Source: Verrucomicrobiaceae bacterium (GTDB taxonomy: Bacteria; Verrucomicrobiota; Verrucomicrobiae; Verrucomicrobiales; Akkermansiaceae). Taken from it: 37,153 bases of DNA. Each line of letters opens with the position of its first letter. Within the stretch, counting starts at the first letter, position 1. The stretch is from assembly GCA_003820635.1 (NCBI GenBank), contig RPOS01000027.1:1-37153 (forward strand). Reading direction: 5' to 3'. Below the pieces are notes generated by a model that was not told where the DNA came from, did no database searches, and saw only the letters and a list, made by a program, of their open reading frames with translations. The position numbers and the translations under genes are program-made. Below, piece by piece: positions 23,982 through 31,843 of the stretch.

Positions 23982-24719
23982 TCAAGGGCCTGGCACGATG
24001 GGCACGAGGTAGAGCTTCCGGGCGATGTATTCGGTGGGGCGGATCGATTCGACGTGTCCGTCCACGAACAAGATCGGCACCTTGCCTTCGATCAGGAGAT
24101 CCTTGAGCGTGCCGTTCTCGAATTCCTTGATTTGGTCGCGATCGTAGCGGAAGAAATAATTGTCGCACGGAGCGATCAGCGGCGTGCGGCCCGGATCCCC
24201 AAGGGCTGCGAGCGGAACACTGCTCGAGAGCAGTTCGTCGTGGGAGGGGATGGTGCCGGTCGAAGCGAGAGCCAGGTTTTCCGGGATCATTTCGTTGATG
24301 GCGTAGCCGGGATTCAGGGGTTCCCAGCCGCGCGGTTTTGCACTTGTCTCGAACAGCGGGTTTCTCAAAAACGTGTCGTTCCTTTTCCACCATTCCTCGG
24401 TTTTGAACTCGTCCGGATCGGTTTTCGGGAAGAGCAAGGTGAGGCAGGTTTCATGCCATAGCACATCCTTGGTGGTTCCGTCCTGTTGGATGGTCGTGGC
24501 CTTGGCGGGCGGAATTTTCATGCTGTGATCCGCCGCGTAGATGGCGAACAGCGGTCCGATCTGGCGCAGGTTCTCGATTGATTTTGTCGCCTTGCCCCGG
24601 GCCATCATTCGGGGGCCCACGGTCAATCCCACTGTGGCCAGAACCGCGAGGATCGCGATCACGACCAGCAACTCGACAAGCGTAAATCCGGAAAAATTTG
24701 GTCTTTTGGAAGCCTTCAC
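23982..24719 (-). CDS. prepilin-like (type IV pilin-like N-terminus) protein with C-terminal VDGHV
   Basis: The 245-aa product starts with MKASKRPNFSGFTLVELLVV, a class III prepilin leader cut between G and F, followed by a hydrophobic helix (IAILAVLATVGLTV). The globular part ends with PILFVDGHVESIRP, the DG-H motif of the abundant H-X9-DG/prepilin-like proteins of Planctomycetes and Verrucomicrobia. Such proteins sit in the inner membrane and periplasm as pseudopilins; their roles are mostly unknown. The start is GTG (24717-24719), with a perfect TATAAT 22 bp upstream on this strand. No pilus assembly genes are nearby, so it is a single-gene unit inside the island. Confidence 0.75.
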   Translation of the reverse strand: MKASKRPNFSGFTLVELLVVIAILAVLATVGLTVGPRMMARGKATKSIENLRQIGPLFAIYAADHSMKIPPAKATTIQQDGTTKDVLWHETCLTLLFPKTDPDEFKTEEWWKRNDTFLRNPLFETSAKPRGWEPLNPGYAINEMIPENLALASTGTIPSHDELLSSSVPLAALGDPGRTPLIAPCDNYFFRYDRDQIKEFENGTLKDLLIEGKVPILFVDGHVESIRPTEYIARKLYLVPIVPGP

Positions 24720-24740
24720 GGGGGGATTAAGCGCTATAGC

Positions 24741-24746
24741 ATTATA
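24741..24746 (-). promoter_or_regulatory. TATAAT -10 box before the prepilin-like gene
   Basis: On the minus strand a perfect TATAAT at 24746-24741 lies 22 bp before the GTG start; TTGCCG stands 19 bp further up as a weak -35. Transcription would begin about 15 nt before the start codon. The -35 side borders the broken edge of an ISL3 fragment. Confidence 0.45.
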
Positions 24747-24788
24747 CCCGTCTAGGCTATTAATCCGGCAATAAAATACTAGCGTAAT

Positions 24789-25263
24789 TTAATGCTGCAT
24801 AAGCCATGCTCGGATGACCGACTGATAGGCCCCCGCACGGTCGATGCCCACCGCACGGATGCTGGCGCGCTGCGTGTTGCTGAGCTTTTCAAGGAAGGAT
24901 TCCACGGCCTCCTTCTTTTTGCCCTCCGCCATGTGCAGCAGCTCACCGGTGTCGGCGTTGAGGATGATGGTGATGTAGCCGTGGCCCTTGCGCACGGATT
25001 TCTCGTCGATGAGGAGGCGCACGATGCCGTCGAAGTCGGGAGGCGGGGTCTGGCTTTCGAGCACGATCTTGTCATAGCGGCGAACGGTGCCGTCGGAGAT
25101 CTCTAACATGGTGGCGACCTCGGAGTTGGTGGCCAGCGAGGGCCACGAACTCACCAGCCTCATGAGCCGCCATGTCGCGTGGCAGGAGGCGTGGACCTCC
25201 TCGGGACAGCTCGACACGTAGCGTTGGCAGAGCGGGCACAGGCCCTGGACGGTGAGGTGGGTT
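24789..25263 (-). pseudogene. N-terminal fragment of a second ISL3-family transposase
   Basis: The frame reads HLTVQGLCPLCQRYVSSCP (zinc-finger-like N-terminus with CPLC), then SEVATMLEISDGTVRRYDK (HTH) and LLIDEKSVRKGHGYITIILN, which holds the first catalytic Asp, and ends VGIDRAGAYQSVIRAWLMQH with TAA. This is the first 60 percent or so of an ISL3 transposase. The rest, with the third catalytic residue, is gone, and no ATG is in frame because TGA precedes it. It is only distantly similar to the intact ISL3 transposase at 20731-22140, so a different IS was involved. Confidence 0.7.
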
Positions 25264-25352
25264 CAGTCATACCCAAATCTTACCAAGAGGGGTGGGACAA
25301 ATAGGGGGTCAGGTTTTGAAAAGCGGATTTTTTTTGCAGCAACGGACAGTGA

Positions 25353-26615
25353 TCACTGCAGCCTCGCGACAAAGGCCCCCACCGCGCTTTGAGGCAGGTC
25401 GATCCAGACATGGTGGGGATCACCGGGGGCCACGCCGATGGGCTCGCCCGCCGCGTTTTCCATGCGACTTACCGTTTGGCGCGTGTTGCCGCCAGGCAGG
25501 ATCACTTCAATCGCGTCGCCGGCTTCAAAGCGGTTTTTGACCAGCACTTCCATCAGGCCACGCTGTGGATCCCAGCCGAGCGCTTTACCGACATAGCGTC
25601 CGCTGCCGGGCACTGAATGGCTCACCTCGTAGTTTTGATAGGTGGCGTCCTGGTGGCGCTGGAAAAATCCACCGGTGTAACCACGGTTCGCCAATCCCTC
25701 CAAATCCGCGAGGATGGATGGATCAAACGGCCGGCCGGCCATGGTGTCGTCAATGACCCGCCGGTAGGCCTGACAACTTCTCGCCACGTAATAGGGGCTC
25801 TTGGTGCGTCCTTCGATCTTGAGCGAGTCGATGCCGATTTCCATCAGGCGTGGCACGTGTTCGGCCGCGCGAAGATCCTTCGAATTGAGAATGAAGGTGC
25901 CGTGCTCGTCCTCTTCAATCGGCATCAGTTCCCCCGGCCGCTGGCTTTCCTCAATCAGGATTTCGCTTTCTTCGTCCGCGCATGATGATGGCGCGCCGTC
26001 ATGCACCTGGTATTTCCACCGACACGAGTTGGTGCAGGCCCCTTGGTTGGAATCCCGGCGGGTGAAATATCCTGATAGAAGGCAGCGACCCGAATACGCG
26101 ATGCACAACGCGCCATGCACAAACACCTCCAACTCGATGTCCGGGCATTCCTGGCGGATTTCGGCGATCTCATCGAGCGTCAGTTCGCGGGACAGGATGA
26201 TGCGTGAAACACCTAGTTTTTTCCAAAAACGCACGGCCGCCCAGTTCAGCGTGTTGGCCTGCACCGAGAGATGGACGGGCATTTCCGGCCAGGCCTCGCG
26301 GGCCATGTCGATGAGTCCGGGATCCGCCATGATCAATGCGTCCGGCTTCAGCGCGACGACCGGGGCCATGTCCTTCAGATAGCTGCGGACTTTTGCATTG
26401 TGGGGCAGCAGGTTGCTGACGACGAAAAATTTCCTGCCCTGCGCATGGGCTTCGTCGATTCCCTCGCGCAGGCACTCCACATTGCGGAACGAGTTGTTGC
26501 GGACCCGCAGGCTGTAGCGGGGAAGTCCGGCATAGACCGCATCCGCTCCGAACGCGAACGCGGCGCGCATCATTTCCATCGATCCCGCGGGCGCGAGCAG
26601 TTCAGGCGCGTTCAT
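25353..26615 (-). CDS. trhP: U32-family protein, TrhP/YegQ-like (tRNA U34 hydroxylation)
   Basis: This 420-aa protein starts MNAPELLAPAGSMEMMRAAF and has the U32 signature VFVHGALCIAYSGRCLLSGY with its cysteines, followed by DSNQGACTNSCRWKY, further Cys ligands, and FILNSKDLRAAEHVP and LKIEGRTKSPYYVA. The C-terminal beta domain is present (GRYVGKALGW...VILPG). YegQ/TrhP in E. coli supports prephenate-dependent 5-hydroxyuridine formation at position 34 of tRNA; older notes call the family peptidases or collagenases. The start at 26615 is preferred; the 73-codon extension is unrelated. It is unusual for such a housekeeping-type gene to lie inside the island. A small decayed gene precedes it by 69 bp. 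Confidence 0.85.
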   Translation of the reverse strand: MNAPELLAPAGSMEMMRAAFAFGADAVYAGLPRYSLRVRNNSFRNVECLREGIDEAHAQGRKFFVVSNLLPHNAKVRSYLKDMAPVVALKPDALIMADPGLIDMAREAWPEMPVHLSVQANTLNWAAVRFWKKLGVSRIILSRELTLDEIAEIRQECPDIELEVFVHGALCIAYSGRCLLSGYFTRRDSNQGACTNSCRWKYQVHDGAPSSCADEESEILIEESQRPGELMPIEEDEHGTFILNSKDLRAAEHVPRLMEIGIDSLKIEGRTKSPYYVARSCQAYRRVIDDTMAGRPFDPSILADLEGLANRGYTGGFFQRHQDATYQNYEVSHSVPGSGRYVGKALGWDPQRGLMEVLVKNRFEAGDAIEVILPGGNTRQTVSRMENAAGEPIGVAPGDPHHVWIDLPQSAVGAFVARLQ

Positions 26616-26683
26616 GCCGTCCAGTACACCTGTGGCAGGATGCCTTGCAAGCCCATGGCGGCACACGAGCCGGCCAAGCCATG

Positions 26684-26874
26684 TCAGTTCCCCTGCATGG
26701 CGCGCACTTCCTTGCGAACCATTTTCGCCAACTCGGGCGGCGCGATCACCTTCGCCTGGCGGAGGATTGGCAGGGCCGAGGGATCGCCAGGCTGCTGCTT
26801 GCGGCGGCGGGAATATCGCGAGCTTCCAGTTCATCGTGGATGAGACCGGCGGCCGGGTTGGTGCGGAGTTTCAT
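26684..26874 (-). pseudogene. small frameshifted gene of unknown family
   Basis: From ATG 26874 the frame reads MKLRTNPAAGLIHDELEARD, then runs into low-information text. In the neighbouring frame a sensible C-terminus follows: KQQPGDPSALPILRQAKV, IAPPELAKMVRKEVRAMQGN and TGA at 26684-26686. The two halves join with one shift near 26810. I do not recognise the family. It lies between the Fic gene (divergent) and the U32 gene (same strand). Confidence 0.35.
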
Positions 26875-26945
26875 GGAATTCCTGTAACCCAAAAAGAGAA
26901 CAGAGCAAGGGTTTGCTGTGCCGTGCATCGGCGCGCTTTGTGCGC

Positions 26946-26976
26946 TTGACTCATCGCTTGACTCAAAGTTGACTTA
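26946..26976 (+). promoter_or_regulatory. triple TTGACT repeat upstream of the Fic gene
   Basis: TTGACTCA (26946-26953), TTGACTCA (26958-26965) and TTGACTTA (26969-26976) stand 12 and 11 bp apart, ending 5 bp before the GTG start at 26982. The core TGACTCA is palindromic around C. The spacing of about one helical turn fits a row of operator sites or overlapping -35 hexamers; no -10 box is clear. Confidence 0.45.
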
Positions 26977-26981
26977 CGTGC

Positions 26982-27989
26982 GTGCCCTACATTCCGCAGT
27001 TCACGATTACACCGCGCCTGCTTTCGTTGGTCGAGGTGATTGCGGCCTTGCGGGAACGGATTCAAGGCGCGGCGGTGGAACTTGCATGGATTCCAGCCCT
27101 GCAGAAGGACACGCGCACCCGAAATGTCCATGCGTCCACGGCCATTGAGGGAAATCCCCTCACCTTGGAGCAGGTGCGGGCCTTGGAAGAGGGCCGGGAA
27201 ATTGTCGCTGCTGACGCACGCTCCCGCCGCGAGGTGCTGAATTATTTCACTGGGCTGCGCTTTGTGGAGAAACAAGCGACGAAGAAAGCCATCCGCCACG
27301 AGGACCTTTTCGAGCTCCACCGGATTCTGGCAGGAGATGTCATGGATCAGGGGACTGCGGGCAGCTATCGGACGATTCAAGTGCGGGTAGGCAATCATTT
27401 CCCGCCCGCCGCCGTGGACGTTTCCGGTCTGATGTTTGAGCTGCTGGAATGGTGGAACAAGAAATCCTTCGAGTTGTCGCCGGTCCTCAGTTCGGCAATC
27501 CTGCACTATCGTTTCGAGGACATCCACCCCTTCGCCGATGGCAACGGCAGAACCGGCCGCGCTCTGGCACTGTGGGAACTCTACCGGCGCGGCTTCGACA
27601 GCCACCACATTTTCTCGGTGGACGAATATTATTGGGAAGACCGTCCCGGCTACTACGCCGCCCTTGAAGCCGTGCGATTGCAGGGAGAAGACCTGACAGG
27701 CTGGCTGGAATACTGTGCCGATGGCGTGAGGATCACGTTGGAAAAGGCGTGGTTGCGCGTGCAGGCATTTCAAGTCAACGCACCGACAAAACTCGTCTTG
27801 AGTCCGAGGCAGGAGGACCTACTCAAGCTGTTGCGTGATCACGGCAGCATGTCACCCGCAGAGTTATGGGATGCAATGGGACTTTCCAAACAGGGAACCA
27901 TGAATCTCCTGAATCCGTTGCTCGAAGCGGGTCTGGTCGAAAGAATCGGCAACCGCAAAACAGGACGTTATGCGTTGAAAAAGCCGTGA
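26982..27989 (+). CDS. Fic-domain protein (class II, autoinhibited) with C-terminal winged helix
   Basis: This 335-aa Fic protein has the full active-site motif HPFADGNGRTGR at residues 182-193, so it should transfer AMP or another nucleotide to target hydroxyls. The N-terminal helix carries the inhibitory motif STAIEGN (S52-E56-G57), typical of class II Fic proteins that inhibit themselves. Before it is the Fic_N domain; after it, residues about 265-335 form a winged-helix domain (LSPRQEDLLKLLRDHGSMSP, LSKQGTMNLLNPLLEAGLVE). This layout is common in single-gene Fic proteins of bacteria whose targets are mostly unknown; no separate antitoxin gene is adjacent. The start GTG at 26982 yields MPYIPQFTITPRL, the normal family start. 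Confidence 0.9.
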   Translation: MPYIPQFTITPRLLSLVEVIAALRERIQGAAVELAWIPALQKDTRTRNVHASTAIEGNPLTLEQVRALEEGREIVAADARSRREVLNYFTGLRFVEKQATKKAIRHEDLFELHRILAGDVMDQGTAGSYRTIQVRVGNHFPPAAVDVSGLMFELLEWWNKKSFELSPVLSSAILHYRFEDIHPFADGNGRTGRALALWELYRRGFDSHHIFSVDEYYWEDRPGYYAALEAVRLQGEDLTGWLEYCADGVRITLEKAWLRVQAFQVNAPTKLVLSPRQEDLLKLLRDHGSMSPAELWDAMGLSKQGTMNLLNPLLEAGLVERIGNRKTGRYALKKP

Positions 27990-28207
27990 CCCTGCCAGGC
28001 GATGGTGGTGGAACGAATCAACCCGCCCGCATCCGCTCAAGCGCAGCGTCCAACTCGGATTTGAGAGTGTAAGGAATTTTGTGTAAGTTGGCTTTGGCTG
28101 ATGGATGGTTAGTGGTTTTCGGTCATGAGGGCGGCGTTGGTTGTCTTCGGTGCGCGGCGAATCAGTTGGCGTGTTCATGCCTGTGTTGGCCATGTCAACC
28201 CAGCTCA

Positions 28208-28226
28208 TGGTGACAAATGGTGACAA
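28208..28226 (+). repeat. GGTGACAAA tandem pair near the right island end
   Basis: TGGTGACAAA and TGGTGACAA stand 10 bp apart, almost the same as the pair at 16717-16737 (which has one more T). It lies 120 bp before attR, in the same orientation as the left pair. Confidence 0.5.
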
Positions 28227-28245
28227 CCTGTTAGCCTCGGATGTT

Positions 28246-28296
28246 TCAGTTGGCCAAAATGGTTTCAAATACGGATGGCCACCAGCGGCCAACTGA
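28246..28296. repeat. inverted repeat near attR
   Basis: TCAGTTGGCC (28246-28255) is the exact reverse complement of GGCCAACTGA (28287-28296), with 31 bp between, including a second TGGCCA. It could be a protein-binding site of the recombination region or a weak terminator; no T tract follows. Confidence 0.45.
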
Positions 28297-28345
28297 GGCA
28301 AAAACATGTCATAACAATTTGATTGAAAATATGTTAAGACATTCC

Positions 28346-28380
28346 ACGAATCAGAAGGCCAGGGGTTCGAATCCCTTCGG
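28346..28380 (+). repeat. attR direct repeat (displaced tRNA-Arg 3' half)
   Basis: The 35 bp are identical to 16591-16625. The following bases ATGTGCC differ from the functional tRNA by one mismatch in the acceptor stem. No 5' tRNA half precedes it, so this is the part split off by integration. Confidence 0.92.
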
Positions 28381-28680
28381 ATGTGCCACTCATTATCAGT
28401 GAGTTGGAACGCAAATCAGCCTTACGGAATAAAGCGCTACTGCCGGGATCCGCCGGGGAAATCCCGCGGCAAGCACCAATACGGCAGTTGGCGACGCCCG
28501 GATTCACCAGGAATCCGATTGATGCCAAGCGGAGGAGGAGACCCTTGAGCTCAATGCCCGGCCTCCATCCGGGATTTGGGGTGACATTGGGCATGAAGCC
28601 CACACTTTCATGGCGACTCGCGAGCGTGAACGGATAGTGAAACCAGTGGCAATGCCCCACATGGCGGGTTATGATCACGC
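28381..28680. other. intergenic stretch after attR
   Basis: These 300 bp of host DNA carry no gene I can support. A GC-rich imperfect hairpin (TGCCGGGAT near 28440 against ATCCCGCGGCA near 28465) is the only structure seen. Confidence 0.45.
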
Positions 28681-29163
28681 ATGCCCGTGCATCATAACCC
28701 ATCTCCAGTCCGCAGCTTATTGGTCTTGTTTGGCTTTATCCTCGTCACTTTTTGCGCGCCGATGGCCGGGATTTTTTCACCGCCGGGAGACTGGTATGGG
28801 TCGCTCGCCAAACCGGAGTGGAATCCGCCCGGATGGATCTTCGGCCCGGTGTGGACAACCCTCTACCTGATGATGGCCATCGCCGCCTGGCTGGTCTGGA
28901 AACGCGATGGCTGGCAGCGACCGCTGTGGCTCTACTTCACACAACTGGCGCTCAACGCGGCGTGGACGCCGGTTTTCTTCGGTGCGCATGAGCCCGGTTG
29001 GGCCTTGGCCGTGATCGTCGCCTTGTGGCTTGCCATCCTGTTCACGCTGTTGGCCTTCCTGCGTGTCAGCAAAGCGGCCGCTTTCCTGCTGCTGCCGTAT
29101 CTTGCCTGGGTCACGTTCGCCACCTTCCTCAACTTCACGCTGTGGCGGATGAACCCGGGTTGA
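28681..29163 (+). CDS. tspO: TspO/MBR-family tryptophan-rich sensory protein
   Basis: This 160-aa integral membrane protein has five predicted transmembrane segments and the TspO hallmarks GDWYGSLAKPEWNPPGWIFGP, VWTTLYLMMAIAAWLVW, LALNAAWTPVFFG and a last segment LPYLAWVTFATFLNFTLW. TspO binds tetrapyrroles and other hydrophobic ligands and affects stress or pigment responses in several bacteria. The start ATG begins MPVHHNPSPVRSLL. It is the first host gene after the island. No neighbour points to a partner. Confidence 0.93.
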   Translation: MPVHHNPSPVRSLLVLFGFILVTFCAPMAGIFSPPGDWYGSLAKPEWNPPGWIFGPVWTTLYLMMAIAAWLVWKRDGWQRPLWLYFTQLALNAAWTPVFFGAHEPGWALAVIVALWLAILFTLLAFLRVSKAAAFLLLPYLAWVTFATFLNFTLWRMNPG

Positions 29164-29270
29164 TGTCATCAGCCGATGAAGGACGATGAGGCCTCCGTCA
29201 TGTGATTTGAAAAAAGGCCAAGCCTTGGCGGTGAATTTTGCCAACCGATAGACCACGCGTTGCTCATGCG

Positions 29271-29429
29271 TCAACGCGAGTTCTGGACGGCTTCCTTCAA
29301 CGGGCGCTTGATCACATATTCCTGCGATACGGTGTGGCCTCCCTCGCTGACGGTCCGTTGGGTCAGGCAGCCGGACAATGGCAGGGCAAGGGCGGCGGCG
29401 AGCAGGCATTTCAAGGTGGTGCGCATCAT
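29271..29429 (-). CDS. tiny lipoprotein (52 aa)
   Basis: The minus strand encodes MMRTTLKCLLAAALALPLSG followed by C-LTQRTVSEGG, a signal peptide with lipobox (PLSGC), and then about 30 residues (HTVSQEYVIKRPLKEAVQNSR) before TGA at 29271-29273. The coding sense is supported by the intact signal peptide and GC-rich third positions. Function is unknown. The start lies 40 bp from the LexA-like box and is divergent from the Y-family polymerase gene, so it may share its control. No strong Shine-Dalgarno sequence is seen. Confidence 0.6.
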   Translation of the reverse strand: MMRTTLKCLLAAALALPLSGCLTQRTVSEGGHTVSQEYVIKRPLKEAVQNSR

Positions 29430-29468
29430 GCGAGACAGTATCGCGCTTCACGGAGCGCGGGTAAAGAG

Positions 29469-29482
29469 CGTTCTTATGAACA
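29469..29482. promoter_or_regulatory. LexA (SOS) box, CGTTC-TTAT-GAACA
   Basis: GTTC (29470-29473) and GAAC (29478-29481) form an inverted repeat with a 4-bp centre, with A at 29482. This fits the TGTTC-N4-GAACA motif described for verrucomicrobial LexA, with one change (C for the first T). It is 40 bp upstream of a Y-family polymerase gene, a usual SOS target. Confidence 0.7.
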
Positions 29483-29521
29483 CTTTCGGCTTGACCGCCC
29501 CGGGCGCCGGATGGACCCCTT

Positions 29522-30781
29522 GTGGCCGTGTCCAAGCCGCTCACCGCCCTGTTCATCGACTGCGATTCCTACTTCGCATCGGTCGAACAACATCTGGATC
29601 CAGCCCTGCGCGGCAGGCCGGTGGGCGTGGCTCCAGTGATGGCGGAGAGCTCGTGCTGCATCGCCGCCAGCTACGAGGCCAAGGCCTTCGGCGTGAAGAC
29701 CGGCACACGCATCAGCGACGCCCGCATCCTTTGCCCGGGCATCGCCATCGTCGAGAGCAAGCCCGCCGAATACATCCGCCACCATCAACGCATCGTCGAG
29801 GCGGTCGAAGACTGCATCCATGTCGAGGCCGTCCTCTCCATTGATGAGATGTGGGCCTGGCTACCGCTCAACCTGCGCGATCCCGCCACCGTGGAGCTCA
29901 TCGGCCGCCGGATCAAGGAAACGGTGGCGCGGGATGTTTCCCCAGTCATCAAGGTGAGCATCGGCGCAGCACCGAACCGCTACCTGGCGAAGATAGCCAG
30001 CAAGATGCGCAAGCCGGACGGTCTGTTCATCATCGAACAGCGCGACCTCCCGGACGTGTTGCACCCGCTCAAGCTGCGGGATTTCACCGGCATCGCCCGC
30101 AGCATGGAGACGCGCCTGCACGCCGCAGGCATCCATACGGTGGCGGAACTGTGTGCGGCTCCGAAGTCCGTGCTGCACGGCGTGTGGGGCGGCGTGATGG
30201 GCGACCGCCTCTGGCACCTGCTGCGCGGCGATGAAATCCCTGATCTGGTGTCGGCGCGGAAATCCATCGGCCACAGCCACGTGCTGCCACCGGACAGCCG
30301 CCACCCGGACAAAGCCTGGCCGATCCTTTGCAAGCTGCTGCACAAAGCCTGCGAGCGACTGCGCGCTCACGGCCTGCTCACTGGCGGCCTGACCATGCAG
30401 CTCGCGTTCTATCGCGGCGTGTCCTGGGCCGCCGAGGCGCGGACGGATGAAACGGATTCCACGCTGGTGCTGATGCGTATGCTCGACCGCCTGTGGCGTG
30501 ACCGACCCGAACCCCGCTGCCAACTGCTGCAAGTGGGCGTGGTGCTCACCCGCCTGTGCGAGCGGTCCAACCACACGCCCTCGTTGTTCCAGACGGTGGC
30601 CGACACGATGGCCGCCATGGATGCGGCCAAACACCAGCGACTCGACGCCACCCTCGACAAGCTGCGCGCCCGTTACGGCCGCAGCGTGGTCTATTTCGGC
30701 AGCGTGCAGGAAAGCCGCGACGAGGCGCCCATGCGCATCAGCTTCACCCACATCCCGGATTTGGAGGTGGAGCAGGATTGA
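29522..30781 (+). CDS. Y-family DNA polymerase (DinB/ImuB-like)
   Basis: This 419-aa translesion polymerase has the catalytic acidic residues in FIDCDSYFASVE (D13, D15, with F18 as the likely steric gate) and LSIDEMW (D108, E109), and the nucleotide-binding YEAKAFGVKTG. The thumb has HhH-like text (LRDFTGIARSMETRLHAAGI) and a little-finger domain follows to a C-terminus without a visible beta-clamp motif. Because the acidic residues are intact it should be an active enzyme, unlike ImuB. The start is GTG (MAVSKPLTALFIDCD). A LexA-type box lies 40 bp upstream, so damage induction is likely. No imuA or dnaE2 gene is near. Confidence 0.85.
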   Translation: MAVSKPLTALFIDCDSYFASVEQHLDPALRGRPVGVAPVMAESSCCIAASYEAKAFGVKTGTRISDARILCPGIAIVESKPAEYIRHHQRIVEAVEDCIHVEAVLSIDEMWAWLPLNLRDPATVELIGRRIKETVARDVSPVIKVSIGAAPNRYLAKIASKMRKPDGLFIIEQRDLPDVLHPLKLRDFTGIARSMETRLHAAGIHTVAELCAAPKSVLHGVWGGVMGDRLWHLLRGDEIPDLVSARKSIGHSHVLPPDSRHPDKAWPILCKLLHKACERLRAHGLLTGGLTMQLAFYRGVSWAAEARTDETDSTLVLMRMLDRLWRDRPEPRCQLLQVGVVLTRLCERSNHTPSLFQTVADTMAAMDAAKHQRLDATLDKLRARYGRSVVYFGSVQESRDEAPMRISFTHIPDLEVEQD

Positions 30782-30817
30782 AACAGACCGGAAACAGGTT
30801 CGGGCAAAAGTACTCCC

Positions 30818-31828
30818 ATGGATGCCCGCAAGCCGTTGCCCGCCGGTGGAGTGATGGACCGCCAAGTCTGTTTGATTTCCGGCGGGCCTGCGGCATGCTT
30901 GTGGCCAACCACCGACCCCTCCGGCACCTTGCCTAACAACGCGATTCAGGAAATCTTTTCACGCCGGTTCCGCCGCCTGCTCACCGGCGATCCGGACGGG
31001 GTTCCACCGTGGTTGGAGGTGATCGCTGCCGGGAATGGCACCGGCTTGTATCTTCCCACCGATGCGCCCTGGGTGGTTCATGCCGACCTCGCGACGTTGG
31101 TGGGCGGCGTCCGCGCGCTGCTGATGCAGGCACTTCATCCCGGAAGCCTCGCCGGTGTGCGCAGTCATTCCCGTTACAAGGATGATCCGCTCGGCAGGCT
31201 CTCCGGCACCATCCGCTGGCTCACCATCACCACCTTCGGCTCGCATGAGGCGGTGGCCAGCGAGGCGTCTCGCGTGAACCGCATGCACGAGCGGGTCAGC
31301 GGCAGTTATCACAGCGCCGGCGGCGAATCCCGCAACTACCGCGCTGCCGATCCCGATTTGCTGCGCTGGGTGCATGTGGCGTTCATGGATTCCTTCCTGC
31401 GTGCCCATCAACATTACTCGTCCCGTCCGATCCCGGGCGGTGCCGATGCCTACATCCTGCAGTGGGCCGCCTCGGTCACACCGCTGGGACTCACCGAGGT
31501 GCCGATGGATGAAGCCGGACTGCTCGCCTGCCTCGACGGCTGCCGCAGCGAACTCGCGGTGACGGACGATACCCGCGAGGTGGTTCGATGGTTGAAAAAC
31601 CCGCCACTGCCGGGAGCGGCGCGGGTGGTTTATGCGCTGCTTTTCCAAGCCGCCGTGGCCAGCCTGCCCGGGGATTACCAGCGGCTGCTGGGATTCAGCG
31701 CCATGCCTTTGGCGGTGATCCGCCCGGTGACCACTGGATTTTTAAAGTTCCTGCGCTTTGCCATCGGCCCGGAAAGTCCTCTGGAAGACGCCGCCATCGC
31801 ACGGCTCCACCGCGCCGGCGTCATGTGA
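30818..31828 (+). CDS. MpaB-family oxygenase-like protein (DUF2236)
   Basis: This 336-aa protein matches the MpaB/DUF2236 family: PWVVHADLATLVGGVRALLM, LHPGSLAGVRSHSRYKDDPL, GRLSGTIRWLTITTFGS, HERVSGSYHSAGG, then LLRWVHVAFMDSFLRAHQHY. The family is named after a haem-type oxygenase of mycophenolic acid synthesis and includes the rubber oxygenase Lcp relatives; the conserved His and Arg/Asp residues here may hold haem. Its substrate is unknown. The ATG at 30818 follows the polymerase stop by 36 bp; an ATG at 30854 is also possible. A signal peptide is not evident. Confidence 0.8.
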   Translation: MDARKPLPAGGVMDRQVCLISGGPAACLWPTTDPSGTLPNNAIQEIFSRRFRRLLTGDPDGVPPWLEVIAAGNGTGLYLPTDAPWVVHADLATLVGGVRALLMQALHPGSLAGVRSHSRYKDDPLGRLSGTIRWLTITTFGSHEAVASEASRVNRMHERVSGSYHSAGGESRNYRAADPDLLRWVHVAFMDSFLRAHQHYSSRPIPGGADAYILQWAASVTPLGLTEVPMDEAGLLACLDGCRSELAVTDDTREVVRWLKNPPLPGAARVVYALLFQAAVASLPGDYQRLLGFSAMPLAVIRPVTTGFLKFLRFAIGPESPLEDAAIARLHRAGVM

Positions 31829-31843
31829 AGGCACTCCGAAACA

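Larger units (their letters stand above)
27990..28345. other. non-coding right end of the island
   Basis: About 355 bp between the Fic gene and attR hold no gene I can support. It contains the GGTGACAAA pair (28208-28226) and a 10-bp inverted repeat (28246-28255/28287-28296), both listed separately. Confidence 0.5.
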
